A stretch of DNA of 64,000 nucleotides, taken from contig NZ_PYFT01000001.1 in assembly GCF_003023845.1 (NCBI RefSeq), positions 6,944,001 through 7,008,000 on the forward strand, given 5' to 3'. The position numbers and the translations under genes were made by a program. Source of the DNA: Adhaeribacter arboris (GTDB lineage Bacteria; Bacteroidota; Bacteroidia; Cytophagales; Hymenobacteraceae). Each line of letters begins with the position of its first letter. Within the stretch, counting starts at the first letter, position 1. Positions 38,001 through 45,655 of the stretch are shown here, in pieces. The notes under the pieces were generated by a model. It was not told the DNA's origin, ran no database searches, and worked only from the letters and a program-made list of their open reading frames with translations.

Positions 38001-41000
38001 GATGGTAATGGTATGCGAGGTTGTCGTTTCGAAATCGAGCAAAGTACTGTTAAGTACCGTAACTACTCCGGTAGCGGCATCAATCGTAAATCGCCCACCG
38101 GCGTTATCCGTCAAGGAGTAAATTATAGTTGCTCCTTCCGGATCGGCAGAGAAGCCGGTAATACCCACAGCTGTACCATTAGCTGCATTTTCGGCCACGG
38201 TGTTGGCGGCAGCATTGTTGTCAACGGGAGTGGAAGGAGGTTCGTTTGCGTTGGTTACAGTTACGGCAATTGCTTGTTCATCAAACAAAGTCCCCGTACC
38301 ATTATCCGTTGCTCTGACAATGACATCATAAATATTATTAGCTCCTACATCGGTGGGTAATTCAAAATTAGGGGCCGTTAAGAAGGTTAAAGCTCCCGTG
38401 CTGGTATTGATTTGAAACTTAGCGGCATCCGCTCCGCCGTTAATGCTGTAGGTAATTGTGTTGGCATCCGCATCGGTAGCCGTAACGGTAGTAACTACCG
38501 TGGTATTTTCCGCCACGGAAATGGCGGCCGTAGCTCCGCTGCCGTTGGAAGTAATTACCGGGGCATCGTTAGCATTGTTCAGGTTGATAGTAAAAGTTTG
38601 GGTAGCAGTTAAAGCACCATCAGAAACCTGAACAATAATCGTGTGCGAGGAATTAGTTTCGTAATCGAGTAAGCTGCCATTTGCAACTCTTACCACGCCG
38701 GTAGCCGGGTCAATGGCAAAGCGGCCACCGGCATTATCCGCTAAAGAATAAGTAAGTGTGGTGCTTGCATCCGGATCAGTTGATAAAGCGGTAATACCTA
38801 CCAATGTGTTATTAACTGCATTCTCCGCTACTGTATTCGCTGCAGGATTGTTGTCCGCCGGAGTGGTAGGTGGTTCGTTTACGTTGGTAACGGCAATGGT
38901 AAAGGTTTGGATAGAAGTTTGGGCTCCGGTAGCGGCATCGGCTGCTTGCACAATAATGTTGTGGGAAGTAGCTGCTTCGTAATTAAGCAAGGTTCCATTA
39001 GCCACCGTCACCACCCCGGTAGAAGCATTAATGGCAAAACGACCACCAGCATTGTCCGTTAGAGAATAAATAATAGTAGCTCCTTCCGGATCGGTAGAAT
39101 TGGCAGTAATGCCTACTGCCGTACCATTAACTGCATTTTCGGCAATCGTATTGGGTGCAACCACATTGTCCACCGGGGTAGAAGGTGGTTCGTTCGTGTT
39201 GGTTATGGTTACGGCCAAGGCCTGCTCATCCAATAAGGTTCCCGTGCCATTATCCGTTGCTCTAACAATGACGTCGTAGATGTTGTTGCCTCCCGCGTCG
39301 GTAGGTACTTCAAAGTTAGGGGCCGTTAAAAAAGTTAAAGCTCCGGTGCTAGTGTTGATTTGAAACTTAGCCGCGTCCGCTCCCCCGTTAATGCTGTAAG
39401 AGATCGCATTATTTTCAGGATCAGTGGCTATCACCGTTGTAACAGCCGTAGTATTTTCTGCTATTGAAATGGCGGCACTCGTTCCACCTGAATTAGAAGT
39501 AATAACGGGTGGTTGGTTAACCGGATTAAAGGTATACGTAATGGTATTATTGGCTTGATTTGTATCGTACTCATAACTGTTAATAGTAGCCGTATTCGTG
39601 TAAAAATTAGCCGCATTAGCCGTGTTGGCTAGTATAGTGGCGGTAATGGTGAGCGTAGCCGTACCGGTGGTAGCGGCAAGCCCACCTACATTCCAGCTGC
39701 CGGTTGCAACGTTATAGTTAGGCGAATTACTGCTGATAGTGCCAAAACCGGCCGGTAGCAAATCCGATACTACTACGTTGGTGGCGGCACTGGAGCCTAT
39801 ATTAGCGGCGGTTAAGGTAATGGTTATTTGTTGGCCAACATAGTAAGGGCCGGATGTAGGAGTTTGACTAATAGTAATATCTGTAGAACTAACAGGTAGG
39901 TTGGTGGCGGAGATGTTAGTGGTTTGACCGGTAGCCCCCGAAGTGGCCCCATTTGCCGGAAATTCCGTTAAGGAAGGAGAGTTGGTGGTGCCATTTGATG
40001 CGCCTAAAACAGAAAAACTCGTAGCTCCCCCGGAATAAGCAATGTATCCGGCCCCGCCGCCGCCGCCCGGTCCCTCTGCTTCAGCGGTCGCTATCAGTTG
40101 ATTTCCCCCGTTTCCCCCATTAGCTGCTAAACTTACGGTGCTATGGCTATTTGTTTTCACCACTATTGTTCCACCGCCCCCACCACCGCCCGGTGCATCG
40201 TTGCCCCCTGCTGATGTATTTGCCGCACTGTTACCGTTAGCTATAATAGAACCACTACCCGTTACCGTATTAGATAGTAATATAACCAAACCACCGCCAT
40301 TGGCTCCGGAAGTACCTGTATTATTGTTGCTGTCTCCGGCCCCGCCGCCACCGCCCATAAATACCCGGTTTTGGGGCAAATTATCCGTTGTGTTAAACGG
40401 ACGACCCCCCAAACCGCCTCTTTCCTGGCGGTTATCGCCCCCCCAGGCGGTATTTCCCGGGCCACTAACCAATGCATTGGCATCGTTGGCCGAATAATTA
40501 TAACCCCCTCGTCCTCCGCCGGAGTTATTGGTTCTAACGTTCCCATTGGCCGCATACCCGGGGTCCAGGACCCAGGCATTTGTTCCGGTACAAGCAGTAC
40601 ACATAATTCCCTGGCCATTCCAAATAGCACCATTATTAGCATTTGCGCCGCCACCGCCGCCGGAGTTGTGCGCGCCGCCGCCGCCGCCGCCATTGGCGGG
40701 AGCTCCCCGGCCAAAAATATTTCCACCCGGTAACGTTCCGGTAATAACCAGATTGCCGGTAGTAGTAGAACCAGTAAAGGTAGTAGATCCGGCAATACTT
40801 TCGCCTTTGGCCGCTCCGTTCGCATCGGTGGCATAGGCATAATTAGGCAAGGTGGTAGGGTTAATAGAAGCCTGTTCAACAGCTCCTCCCCGAAAACCCT
40901 GACCGGAAACATTAATGCTGCCGTTGATGGTAGATGTTCCGGTTACTTCGATAGCTACAATCCCGCCAATGGATCCGTTCCAGGGAGTGGCTACTATTGA

Positions 41001-41477
41001 AGTTCCTGCATTAACGGTTAAAGAAGAATAGCGCGGAATCCGGACTACTTGCGTACGCGCATTAGTAGTGCTGGTATAATTATAAATAATATTAGAAACA
41101 AACGTTAAAATAGAACCATTAACAGCCGTTACCCGCTTAATTTCGTACAACCCAACGTTTCCTAAATCCGTGATAGCTCCGTAGTTTGCCGTAGTAGCAT
41201 CTGTCTGAATAGTGCCACCTTGCATCTGGATGATCATAACAAAATCGCCGGGGGTAATAGCCGGATTGCCGTTACTCGTGTAAGTGCCTATGGTTAAAGT
41301 GTTTACGCCCGCTGTTACATTATTAGGTACCGGGGCATAACCATTCACCACTGTATTTAGAGCGGTTATAGCCCGGGCACCGTCTTTGCCCGTTTGAGAC
41401 AATGCTTTTTGACTATTAAAGAATAGACATAGTGGTAAACAAAGAAAAAATAAGACGTAAAAATTTTTCATAACCAA
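32079..41477 (-). CDS. Giant cadherin-repeat surface adhesin with type IX secretion domain
   Basis: A 3132-residue secreted protein. Order: signal peptide (about 1-27); Gly/Asn-rich beta-helix-like region (about 30-520) with GGGGGG stretches; a DUF11-like domain (about 540-640, PYYVGQQITITLTAANIG); cadherin-type repeats (about 656-1285, signatures ATDADAN, SINGGADAAKFQINTSTGAL, VRATDNGTG); four Ig-like repeats of the DTDPKTASMSHTAAAT / ILYVNG type (about 1290-1725); more cadherin repeats to about 2160; two NG2/CSPG-like repeats (NGTLFRDVNGNNTIDAGE); TSP3-like calcium-binding repeats (DQDADGVADINDLDDDNDG, about 2620-2900); and a type A sorting domain (about 3050-3132, FRTFPNPTAGNLTLEVSA, ending QRVVKY). 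It is probably exported by the type IX system, anchored to the cell surface and stabilised by Ca2+. No accessory genes are adjacent. Confidence 0.93.
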   Translation of the reverse strand: MVMKNFYVLFFLCLPLCLFFNSQKALSQTGKDGARAITALNTVVNGYAPVPNNVTAGVNTLTIGTYTSNGNPAITPGDFVMIIQMQGGTIQTDATTANYGAITDLGNVGLYEIKRVTAVNGSILTFVSNIIYNYTSTTNARTQVVRIPRYSSLTVNAGTSIVATPWNGSIGGIVAIEVTGTSTINGSINVSGQGFRGGAVEQASINPTTLPNYAYATDANGAAKGESIAGSTTFTGSTTTGNLVITGTLPGGNIFGRGAPANGGGGGGAHNSGGGGGANANNGAIWNGQGIMCTACTGTNAWVLDPGYAANGNVRTNNSGGGRGGYNYSANDANALVSGPGNTAWGGDNRQERGGLGGRPFNTTDNLPQNRVFMGGGGGAGDSNNNTGTSGANGGGLVILLSNTVTGSGSIIANGNSAANTSAGGNDAPGGGGGGGTIVVKTNSHSTVSLAANGGNGGNQLIATAEAEGPGGGGGAGYIAYSGGATSFSVLGASNGTTNSPSLTEFPANGATSGATGQTTNISATNLPVSSTDITISQTPTSGPYYVGQQITITLTAANIGSSAATNVVVSDLLPAGFGTISSNSPNYNVATGSWNVGGLAATTGTATLTITATILANTANAANFYTNTATINSYEYDTNQANNTITYTFNPVNQPPVITSNSGGTSAAISIAENTTAVTTVIATDPENNAISYSINGGADAAKFQINTSTGALTFLTAPNFEVPTDAGGNNIYDVIVRATDNGTGTLLDEQALAVTITNTNEPPSTPVDNVVAPNTIAENAVNGTAVGITANSTDPEGATIIYSLTDNAGGRFAINASTGVVTVANGTLLNYEAATSHNIIVQAADAATGAQTSIQTFTIAVTNVNEPPTTPADNNPAANTVAENAVNNTLVGITALSTDPDASTTLTYSLADNAGGRFAIDPATGVVRVANGSLLDYETNSSHTIIVQVSDGALTATQTFTINLNNANDAPVITSNGSGATAAISVAENTTVVTTVTATDADANTITYSINGGADAAKFQINTSTGALTFLTAPNFELPTDVGANNIYDVIVRATDNGTGTLFDEQAIAVTVTNANEPPSTPVDNNAAANTVAENAANGTAVGITGFSADPEGATIIYSLTDNAGGRFTIDAATGVVTVLNSTLLDFETTTSHTITIQAIDAVNGLSSSQTFTIAVTNVNEAPIAFIDNNAAINTIAESAANGSTVGVTAKATDPEGATIIYSLTDNAGGRFAINSSTGVVTVLNGTLLDFETATSHTITVQAIDAATGGLSATQIFTIAVTNATPDTDPKTASMSHTAAATAINSLSGRDGASGPVSGFQFKSLPTAAQGILYVNGIEANTATTYNSTEATQLTFDPDPTFAGVINFTYAAVDGSGAEDPTPAAYTITVTNSRPNTTNKTFNVPHTAGATAASTFSGTDADGNATIIGYRLKSIPAPSQGILYVNGVPAVVNQLYNTTDATQITFDPDISFIGQIVLTYAAVDNTNEEDQTPATYTINSTNNLPVSNNRAVTMSHTAPATATPALAGTDNGGTVEGFRFTVLPTAAQGILYVNGLEANTTTIYNTTEAGQITFDPNPDFAGVITARYTAVDNLGAEDNSPATYTITVTNNRPNTDNKTASIPRTAAATSIPNLTGNDGTDGTIIGFRFTSLPTSAQGVLYVNNVAVTSTSTIYNTTEATQLTFDPEVTYIGTVTFNYTAIDNTSQEDNTPATYTITVTDVNEFPVITSNGGGATAAISIAENTLNVTTVETTDPNANTVIQYSISGGADQAKFSIDQNTGVLTFITAPNFENPSDLDGNNTYEVTVRATDNGLDPGPLYDEQALTVTITNVNEAPVITSNGGGANAVISVAENTTAVTTLVTADEDANAITYSIVGGTDAAKFTINQTTGALAFVTAPNFELPTDVDGNNSYLVTVRATDNGTGALFDEQALTVNVTNANEPPTAPTDNDVSANTVVENAVNGTLVGITAQATDPDAGTALTYTLTNDAGGRFAINATSGVITVANGTLLNFEQTTSHTITIQVSDGNLTASQVFTINVINVNEPPVITSNGGGVTASIAVAENTTTVTTVIATDADANTTLTYSIAGGTDAGKFTINQTTGVLAFVTAPNFELPTDVDGNNSYLVTVRATDNGTGALFDEQALTVDVTNANEPPVLVNNSPLTVNEGTTGTIATTLLQFTDAEQAPAAVIYTVTTAVLNGTLFRDVNGNNTIDAGETVALNGTFTQDDINNSRVRYAHNGSETTSDKFNFSVSDGAGGIVNNQLYNITVTPVNDLPVQVVNSPLTVNEAATGTITNTLLQYTDAEQAPTAITYTVTTAALNGTLFRDFNNNNIVDAGEARGLNTTFTQADINSGFIKYTHNGSETLTGNFGFSVTDNAGGTITGRTFIINVTPVNDAPVVANYTNATLLNTANATLLGIPTVTDADGTITSFRFNNVPDPTTQGTLRVNGVLAIANSDYTASVFPTVTFDPVINNLADIVIQYSVKDNSGATSNTANFTIPINGEPVAIDQTNSVILANTAGVTLLDVLNGTDDISINTFRFSALPSAAQGILYVNNTPANTTTNYTWSTNKNQIKFDPAFNNAGNVTFKYIVRDNENADDASPAVFTIPIKAEDQDADGVADINDLDDDNDGIPDTLESNGLNPSADDDNNSIPNYRDPSYPSGNYNNVTGVNRIFDKDGDGIINAFDLDSDGDGITDVVEQAPFGLFPTTNYSANTGRLTSPVGTNGIPSSSTTTTPGSLNDFDGDGLYNFLDIDSDNDGLRDYLEAQATPGNPLIIPKGTDTDKDGIDDNYDVTCGCSTAGSALYPVNTDVDSYPDYLDQNSDDDAYGDAIEAYDNSTPAQTAGYSLTELKNLADQFKVNAQAAGNAAAAGYYNNLADADNDKIPDWLEDDDEDGRLNYLEYGLSYYHDSDNDGWVDLFDFTTFGTEPTVNYAFRQNAILVPLPVELLAFAARPEKYEVRLNWETASEVKNEYFIVERSRNGITFEAIGKVKGAGTTQQLSTYAFPDKNPLNGTSYYRLKMVDANGNSRTSQVIAVTREGNNNSPFRTFPNPTAGNLTLEVSALVAEKVQLIITNVSGQVIQVKNATTVVGNNTFDLDLTELRSATYIIQVKGHHINGVQRVVKY
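35009..35810 (-). repeat. Near-identical internal duplication within the adhesin gene
   Basis: A block of about 165 bp starting at 35009 recurs at 35643 with only a few differences, 634 bp apart. It includes GTTCGTTGGCGTTAGTAACA and ACCATTATCCGTAGCCCGAA. It encodes the cadherin-repeat part EQALTV and VRATDNGTGALFDE. Other repeats in the gene are similar in protein but far more diverged in DNA, so this pair points to recent duplication or gene conversion. Confidence 0.75.
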
Positions 41478-42126
41478 TAAGAAAAAGCAATATAATCCCT
41501 TCAGTCCTTAAAAAGGGCTTTAAAAGATGGTGCAGCGTTGTTTTACTTAGATTAGGGAAATTAGAAAATTTCTAAATTCTTACTATTTGTTTTATTCAAC
41601 TAAAAAATTTATATATCAAAATGTATAGAAAGAATACATTAGATAAAAACAAAATCCAGAAAGTGCGGTTAAAAAGCCGGGATTTAGGAGAACTTTTACC
41701 TGGGCCAGGTTTCATTCGGGTAATCACCGGTTTAGTCTTGTAAGTTAACGAGTTAGAAGCATACTTGTAATCAAAATAACTTTTCATGAAACTTGTAATA
41801 TAGCGTTGTTGACATTCAAAATGTTACAATCACCGCAGTAAATCTAAAATAACATTATATAGCAATTCTATTTTTTTCGATAAACTGGCTGATTTAAACG
41901 TTGAACGACTCCCAAAGAGGTGTTTAAATAAAATTTTATCCTATTCAAGAATAATTCAACTTTTTAAATTAACGTAAATAAATACAAAAAATTATTTTAA
42001 TATTCCGGTATCAATAATTATAATATAATTTATAAATGAAAACGCTATCACTTACTTATCAGTTAATACGGATTATTCAGATAATTGGATTTACCACGTT
42101 TGGTTCAAATATATACATAACATTGA
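41478..42126. other. AT-rich gap upstream of the adhesin gene
   Basis: About 650 bp of very AT-rich DNA between the adhesin start and the end of the TamL gene, both on the minus strand. It contains one possible small gene (41596-41787). No convincing promoter box or terminator was identified. Confidence 0.4.
41596..41787 (-). CDS. Possible small membrane protein (63 aa)
   Basis: A short frame: a basic N-terminal half (TRMKPGPGKSSPKSRLF) followed by one strongly hydrophobic helix (FWILFLSNVFFLYILIYKFF). The arrangement fits a small tail-anchored membrane protein. In an AT-rich region, chance frames of this kind also arise, and nothing else supports it. I recognise no family. Confidence 0.25.
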   Translation of the reverse strand: MKSYFDYKYASNSLTYKTKPVITRMKPGPGKSSPKSRLFNRTFWILFLSNVFFLYILIYKFFS

Positions 42127-44580
42127 TTAAAACGGATAACCAATTCCTAAATTAAAGGTAGTATGCTTGTTGTTGCGGTTAAATATATCTTTCAACGTAA
42201 ACTGATTTAATACGTACCGGTTTCCCTGCGGAAAGGAGGGGTCCAATACTTTGGTCGAGAAATCGAAACGGGCAATTAAAAAATTAAAATCCAGGCGTAA
42301 ACCGGTGCCTACGCCTACGGCAAATTCACTTAAAAAATCGCTCCACTCAAATTGCGAATTAGGCCGGTTCTCATCTTTTGAAATCATCCAGGTATTGCCG
42401 GCATCAATAAATAAAGCGCCGTTTAAATAGCCTATTATGTTAAACCGGTGTTCCAGATTGGTTTCAATGAGCATTTCGCCGGGCTGCTCGGTGTCGTAGT
42501 CTCGTTCTAAAATTTCATTGCCGTTGCTATCGCGCAGAATCTGGTTCGTTTTCGGGTCGCGCTTGGGCCTTTGGGCATAATACGCTCCTGGACCCAAACG
42601 CCGGGGCCGCCAGGCCCGGATACTGGAACCGCCGCCCCCAAAAAAGTATTTATCGTAAGGCAAACCAAGCGATTGAAAAGGCTGCACCAAGCCAATGTTT
42701 AACCGGTATACTAAAAAAGATTTATTCGTGAATTGAAGGTATTTGCGGTAGTCGCTATTTACCCGGTAAAATTTATACAAGCGCAAATCGCCTAAGTAAT
42801 TCAGGCGCTCATTGGATTTAAACTGTTCGGCGGCTAAGGCAGTTAAGCCGCCCACTTCGGTAAATAAACGCCAGAACTGACCCGAGTTATTGTTGTGAAA
42901 ATCGTTATAAAAACGGGTAAAGTTAATGCTGGGCACTACGGCGTTGGTAAAGCTTTGCCCGTAGGTCGTATTTCTGTTTAATAACGAGTCGAAGTCCGGA
43001 GATAAACGGGGCGTTTTTATTAAGCTGATATCTACGGGCGTAAAAACGTACTGCAACGTAGGGGAAGGCTGCCAGATGTAATCAAATGTTGTTTCCAGGT
43101 TCGTCCGGATGTATTCCCGCCGGTCTACGTACGTGTACGCTACATTTAACCGGCTGCGCGGATTAAACCGGCTAAATTGTTTATTCACCTTAAATGGCAC
43201 TAAAAACTGCGGGAAGGTAAGGCCAATGTTTCCGCCTAAATCTTTCATGTAAATAGATTCACTAAAGTCCAAACTACTAAACTGACCTTGTAAACCACCT
43301 CTTAATCCAATATCTAAAATTTCGGCTCCTCCTAATATGTTCCGTACTTTCAGGCGCAAGTTTACAAAAGGGCCGGGCAAACGAGCCGTATAACTGCCGC
43401 CGGCTTCGCTGGTTTCCTGGTATTTTTTAGTGGGAGATACGTTTACAAAAGCATCTAGCAGCGGTGGACCCGTAGAATCGGCTACAACGGCATAATTTAC
43501 GGAATTAAACCGGAACATGTCCATATTATTTAATTGCCGCTGGGTGAGCTGGGTTAAATCCAGACTATAGCGCTGATGCGGGTAAATAGTTAGCTTAGAG
43601 TCGAGCACTTTAGGATTAATCTTATGGCGGTAGGCCAAGTATTTAACATGGTTATACCAGAGAGTATCCCGTTTAAACCCAAATCGCTTTAAACCCGCAT
43701 CACCAATAAAATTCACATCCCGGATCCGGTATTGTTTGTGAGGTTGGTTATTTTTATTGTTGGCAATAATATAGGTAAAATGCGCCGTATAAGGCGCATA
43801 ATTGGTATCTACTTTGGCGGTAATGAAAGGCTTCCGAAATTCGTAATATCCTAAATTGCGCAGTAAAATCTCCAGCCGGTTTCTTTCTTGGTCAATAATG
43901 CCTTCGTCGTAGTTCTGGCCTATTTTTAATAAAGCCGCTGTTTGCGCGGAGTCTACAATATGAGCAATTACCGGATCGGCAATATCGTAATTAATCAGCG
44001 AGAGGCGGGTCGGCTTATCCTCGTTCACCAAAAGAGTAAGATATACCTTTTGGTCTTTAATTTCTTCGTTGTAGGTAACCTGGGAGTGGAAAAAACCTTT
44101 GGTGTTCAGGTAGGTTTTTATCTGCCGTAAAGTGGCTTGGGTTTTGGTGGTGTCGTAAATAGTAGGCGGTTCACCTACCGTCATGAGCCAATTGCCTTCT
44201 TCTCTTTTCCGGGTCATAACGGCCAAGCGTTGCTCGCGTTTGGCCAGAATATTTGATATTTTTACCGAATCGGTACCGGCCGCCGCAATTTTTGCATCCG
44301 TTTGAACCCGGTACTCGTCCATCCACTTTTGAATTTTAACCGGGTTGTAGAATTTCTTGCCAAAATAGTAAAGCGACAAGTAAGGCGTAGTTCCTAAAAA
44401 CTTACGATTTGGTTTTTGTTTGTATAAGGTGCTAATTTGAGCAGGATCGTTGACTGCTACCCCTTTTAGTTTAATGGCATATAATAAGCTTTGATTTTTC
44501 TCTAACCGGTGCGTGGGTACGCACGAAACTGCCAGCCCCCAACAACTGAGAAAAAAAAGTATGTAACCCGTTAACTTCAA
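42127..44580 (-). CDS. tamL: TamL: lipidated BamA/TamA-family outer membrane protein
   Basis: An 817-residue Omp85-family protein. It has a signal peptide with lipobox (LAVSC, Cys20), so the N-terminus is lipid-anchored, the feature that separates Bacteroidota TamL from proteobacterial TamA. POTRA-like domains span about 150-390 (TRLSLINYDIADP, IIDQERNRLEILLRNLGYYE, YRIRDVNFIGD). The C-terminal bacterial surface antigen barrel includes YDKYFFGGGGSSIRAWRPRR and ends FNLGIGYPF. It should act in the outer membrane in translocation or assembly of outer-membrane or surface proteins, together with a TamB partner not seen here. It diverges from the SpoU gene with only 15 bp between start codons. Confidence 0.9.
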   Translation of the reverse strand: MKLTGYILFFLSCWGLAVSCVPTHRLEKNQSLLYAIKLKGVAVNDPAQISTLYKQKPNRKFLGTTPYLSLYYFGKKFYNPVKIQKWMDEYRVQTDAKIAAAGTDSVKISNILAKREQRLAVMTRKREEGNWLMTVGEPPTIYDTTKTQATLRQIKTYLNTKGFFHSQVTYNEEIKDQKVYLTLLVNEDKPTRLSLINYDIADPVIAHIVDSAQTAALLKIGQNYDEGIIDQERNRLEILLRNLGYYEFRKPFITAKVDTNYAPYTAHFTYIIANNKNNQPHKQYRIRDVNFIGDAGLKRFGFKRDTLWYNHVKYLAYRHKINPKVLDSKLTIYPHQRYSLDLTQLTQRQLNNMDMFRFNSVNYAVVADSTGPPLLDAFVNVSPTKKYQETSEAGGSYTARLPGPFVNLRLKVRNILGGAEILDIGLRGGLQGQFSSLDFSESIYMKDLGGNIGLTFPQFLVPFKVNKQFSRFNPRSRLNVAYTYVDRREYIRTNLETTFDYIWQPSPTLQYVFTPVDISLIKTPRLSPDFDSLLNRNTTYGQSFTNAVVPSINFTRFYNDFHNNNSGQFWRLFTEVGGLTALAAEQFKSNERLNYLGDLRLYKFYRVNSDYRKYLQFTNKSFLVYRLNIGLVQPFQSLGLPYDKYFFGGGGSSIRAWRPRRLGPGAYYAQRPKRDPKTNQILRDSNGNEILERDYDTEQPGEMLIETNLEHRFNIIGYLNGALFIDAGNTWMISKDENRPNSQFEWSDFLSEFAVGVGTGLRLDFNFLIARFDFSTKVLDPSFPQGNRYVLNQFTLKDIFNRNNKHTTFNLGIGYPF

Positions 44581-44583
44581 ATT

Positions 44584-44591
44584 TATCTTTG
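44584..44591 (+). promoter_or_regulatory. Candidate -7 box immediately upstream of the SpoU methyltransferase start
   Basis: TATCTTTG fits TAnnTTTG and ends 4 nt before the ATG at 44596. Initiation would fall at or next to the start codon, giving a leaderless mRNA. No -33 box is evident; the region upstream codes for the 5' end of the divergent TamL gene. Confidence 0.4.
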
Positions 44592-44595
44592 CGCT

Positions 44596-45339
44596 ATGTT
44601 ATCGAAAGCAGCTTTAAAATATATTAATTCTCTGCAAGTAAAAAAATACCGTTATCTGCACCAAGCCTTTCTGGTAGAAGGGGCTAAAAGCGTGCAAGAA
44701 TTGCTTTTATCAGATTATACCATCGAAAAGCTGTTCGTAACCGAAGAGTTCCTCCGTAAAAGTACCGAATTAAAGTCGAAAAGTTTGGCTTACGAGCTAA
44801 TAGACGAAAAAGACCTTACCCGAGCCGGCACTTATACCACTAATAACGCTGTCTTAGCTATTGCTAAGATGAAAGCTCCTATTTTTTTTCAACCGGATTT
44901 GTCCGTCTTAAGCTTGGCTTTGGATGATATACGGGATCCGGGAAACCTGGGCACCATTATCCGGATGGCGGATTGGTACGGACTAAAGCACATTATTTGC
45001 TCGGAAACTTGTGCCGATTTTTATAACCCGAAAGTAATAGCGGCTACGATGGGTTCTTTTACGCGTGTTAATGTATTGTACGTAGACCTGCCGGAATACT
45101 TAAAAAAATTACCCGTTGACCTGCCTTTGTACGGTGCCTCGCTACGCGGCCAAAATATTCATCGCTTAACGTTGCAGCCGGGTGGGGTGTTAATTATGGG
45201 TAACGAAGCTCATGGTATTCGGCCGGAAGTAGAAAAATATGTAAAGCAGTTAATTAAAATCCCCCGGTTCGGACAGGCTGAATCTTTAAATGTAGCGAAT
45301 GCCACGGGTATTATTCTGGATAACTTTTTCCGGAATTAA
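44596..45339 (+). CDS. SpoU/TrmH-family RNA 2'-O-methyltransferase
   Basis: A 247-residue SPOUT methyltransferase. The N-terminal substrate-binding region (about 8-95, LQVKKYRYLHQAFLVEGAKS) precedes the knotted catalytic domain with its three motifs: LALDDIRDPGNLGTIIRMAD (about 111-130), LIMGNEAHGIRPEVE (about 198-212) and IPRFGQAESLNVANATGIIL (about 220-240). The fold binds SAM in a trefoil knot. It modifies rRNA or tRNA ribose, and the target cannot be given. It is tightly divergent with tamL and is followed immediately by the long inverted-repeat element. Confidence 0.92.
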   Translation: MLSKAALKYINSLQVKKYRYLHQAFLVEGAKSVQELLLSDYTIEKLFVTEEFLRKSTELKSKSLAYELIDEKDLTRAGTYTTNNAVLAIAKMKAPIFFQPDLSVLSLALDDIRDPGNLGTIIRMADWYGLKHIICSETCADFYNPKVIAATMGSFTRVNVLYVDLPEYLKKLPVDLPLYGASLRGQNIHRLTLQPGGVLIMGNEAHGIRPEVEKYVKQLIKIPRFGQAESLNVANATGIILDNFFRN

Positions 45340-45340
45340 C

Positions 45341-45578
45341 CCCTCCGCCCGAAAGGGCACCTCCCCTAAAAACAGGAGAGGCCGGTATTGCTGCGTAGCA
45401 AACTAATTATACTAATATGAATTAAAAACGTACTTTTCTTTCCTGAATATATCTTTGTGAGATGTTTTTTTAAACCCATTATAAAATTGACGCATTAAGT
45501 AAACTTAAATGAAAAGCTAGCTACCCAGCTATACCGACCTCTCCTGTTTTTAGGGGAGATGCCCTTTCGGGCGGAGGG
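45341..45578. repeat. 238-bp element with long terminal inverted repeats
   Basis: The left arm (45341-45386) begins CCCTCCGCCCGAAAGGGCAC and continues CTCCCCTAAAAACAGGAGAG. The right arm (45533-45578) is its reverse complement with two differences in 46 bp. Complementarity continues inward with more mismatches for about 10 bp. Each arm also contains a small hairpin of its own (CTCCCCTAAAAACAGGAGAG). The middle of about 145 bp is AT-rich and has no coding frame. It sits between the convergent SpoU gene and the beta-barrel gene, where it could act as a non-autonomous MITE-like element or as a structured 3' region. Confidence 0.8.
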
Positions 45579-45598
45579 ATCAACTATTTTTAAAATAA

Positions 45599-45628
45599 TA
45601 AAGGAGATTCTTTCACAGAATCTCCTTT
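45599..45628 (-). terminator. Terminator of the ECF-sigma operon
   Basis: A stem AAGGAGATTC / GAATCTCCTT (45601-45610 with 45618-45627) with a 7-nt loop. On the minus strand it is followed by a T-rich stretch, 28 bp after the beta-barrel stop codon. Confidence 0.75.
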
Positions 45629-45655
45629 TCAAATAAACGACTCAAACTTAATCCT

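Noticed and set aside
32079-41477. Numerous long open frames on the plus strand inside the adhesin gene
   Set aside because: They follow from the biased codon use and repeated sequence of the adhesin; their translations are low-complexity and not protein-like.
32079-41477. Regular repeats in this region as a CRISPR array
   Set aside because: The repeats are long, diverged and in coding frame, with a clear cadherin-type protein meaning; there are no short identical repeats with unique spacers or cas genes.
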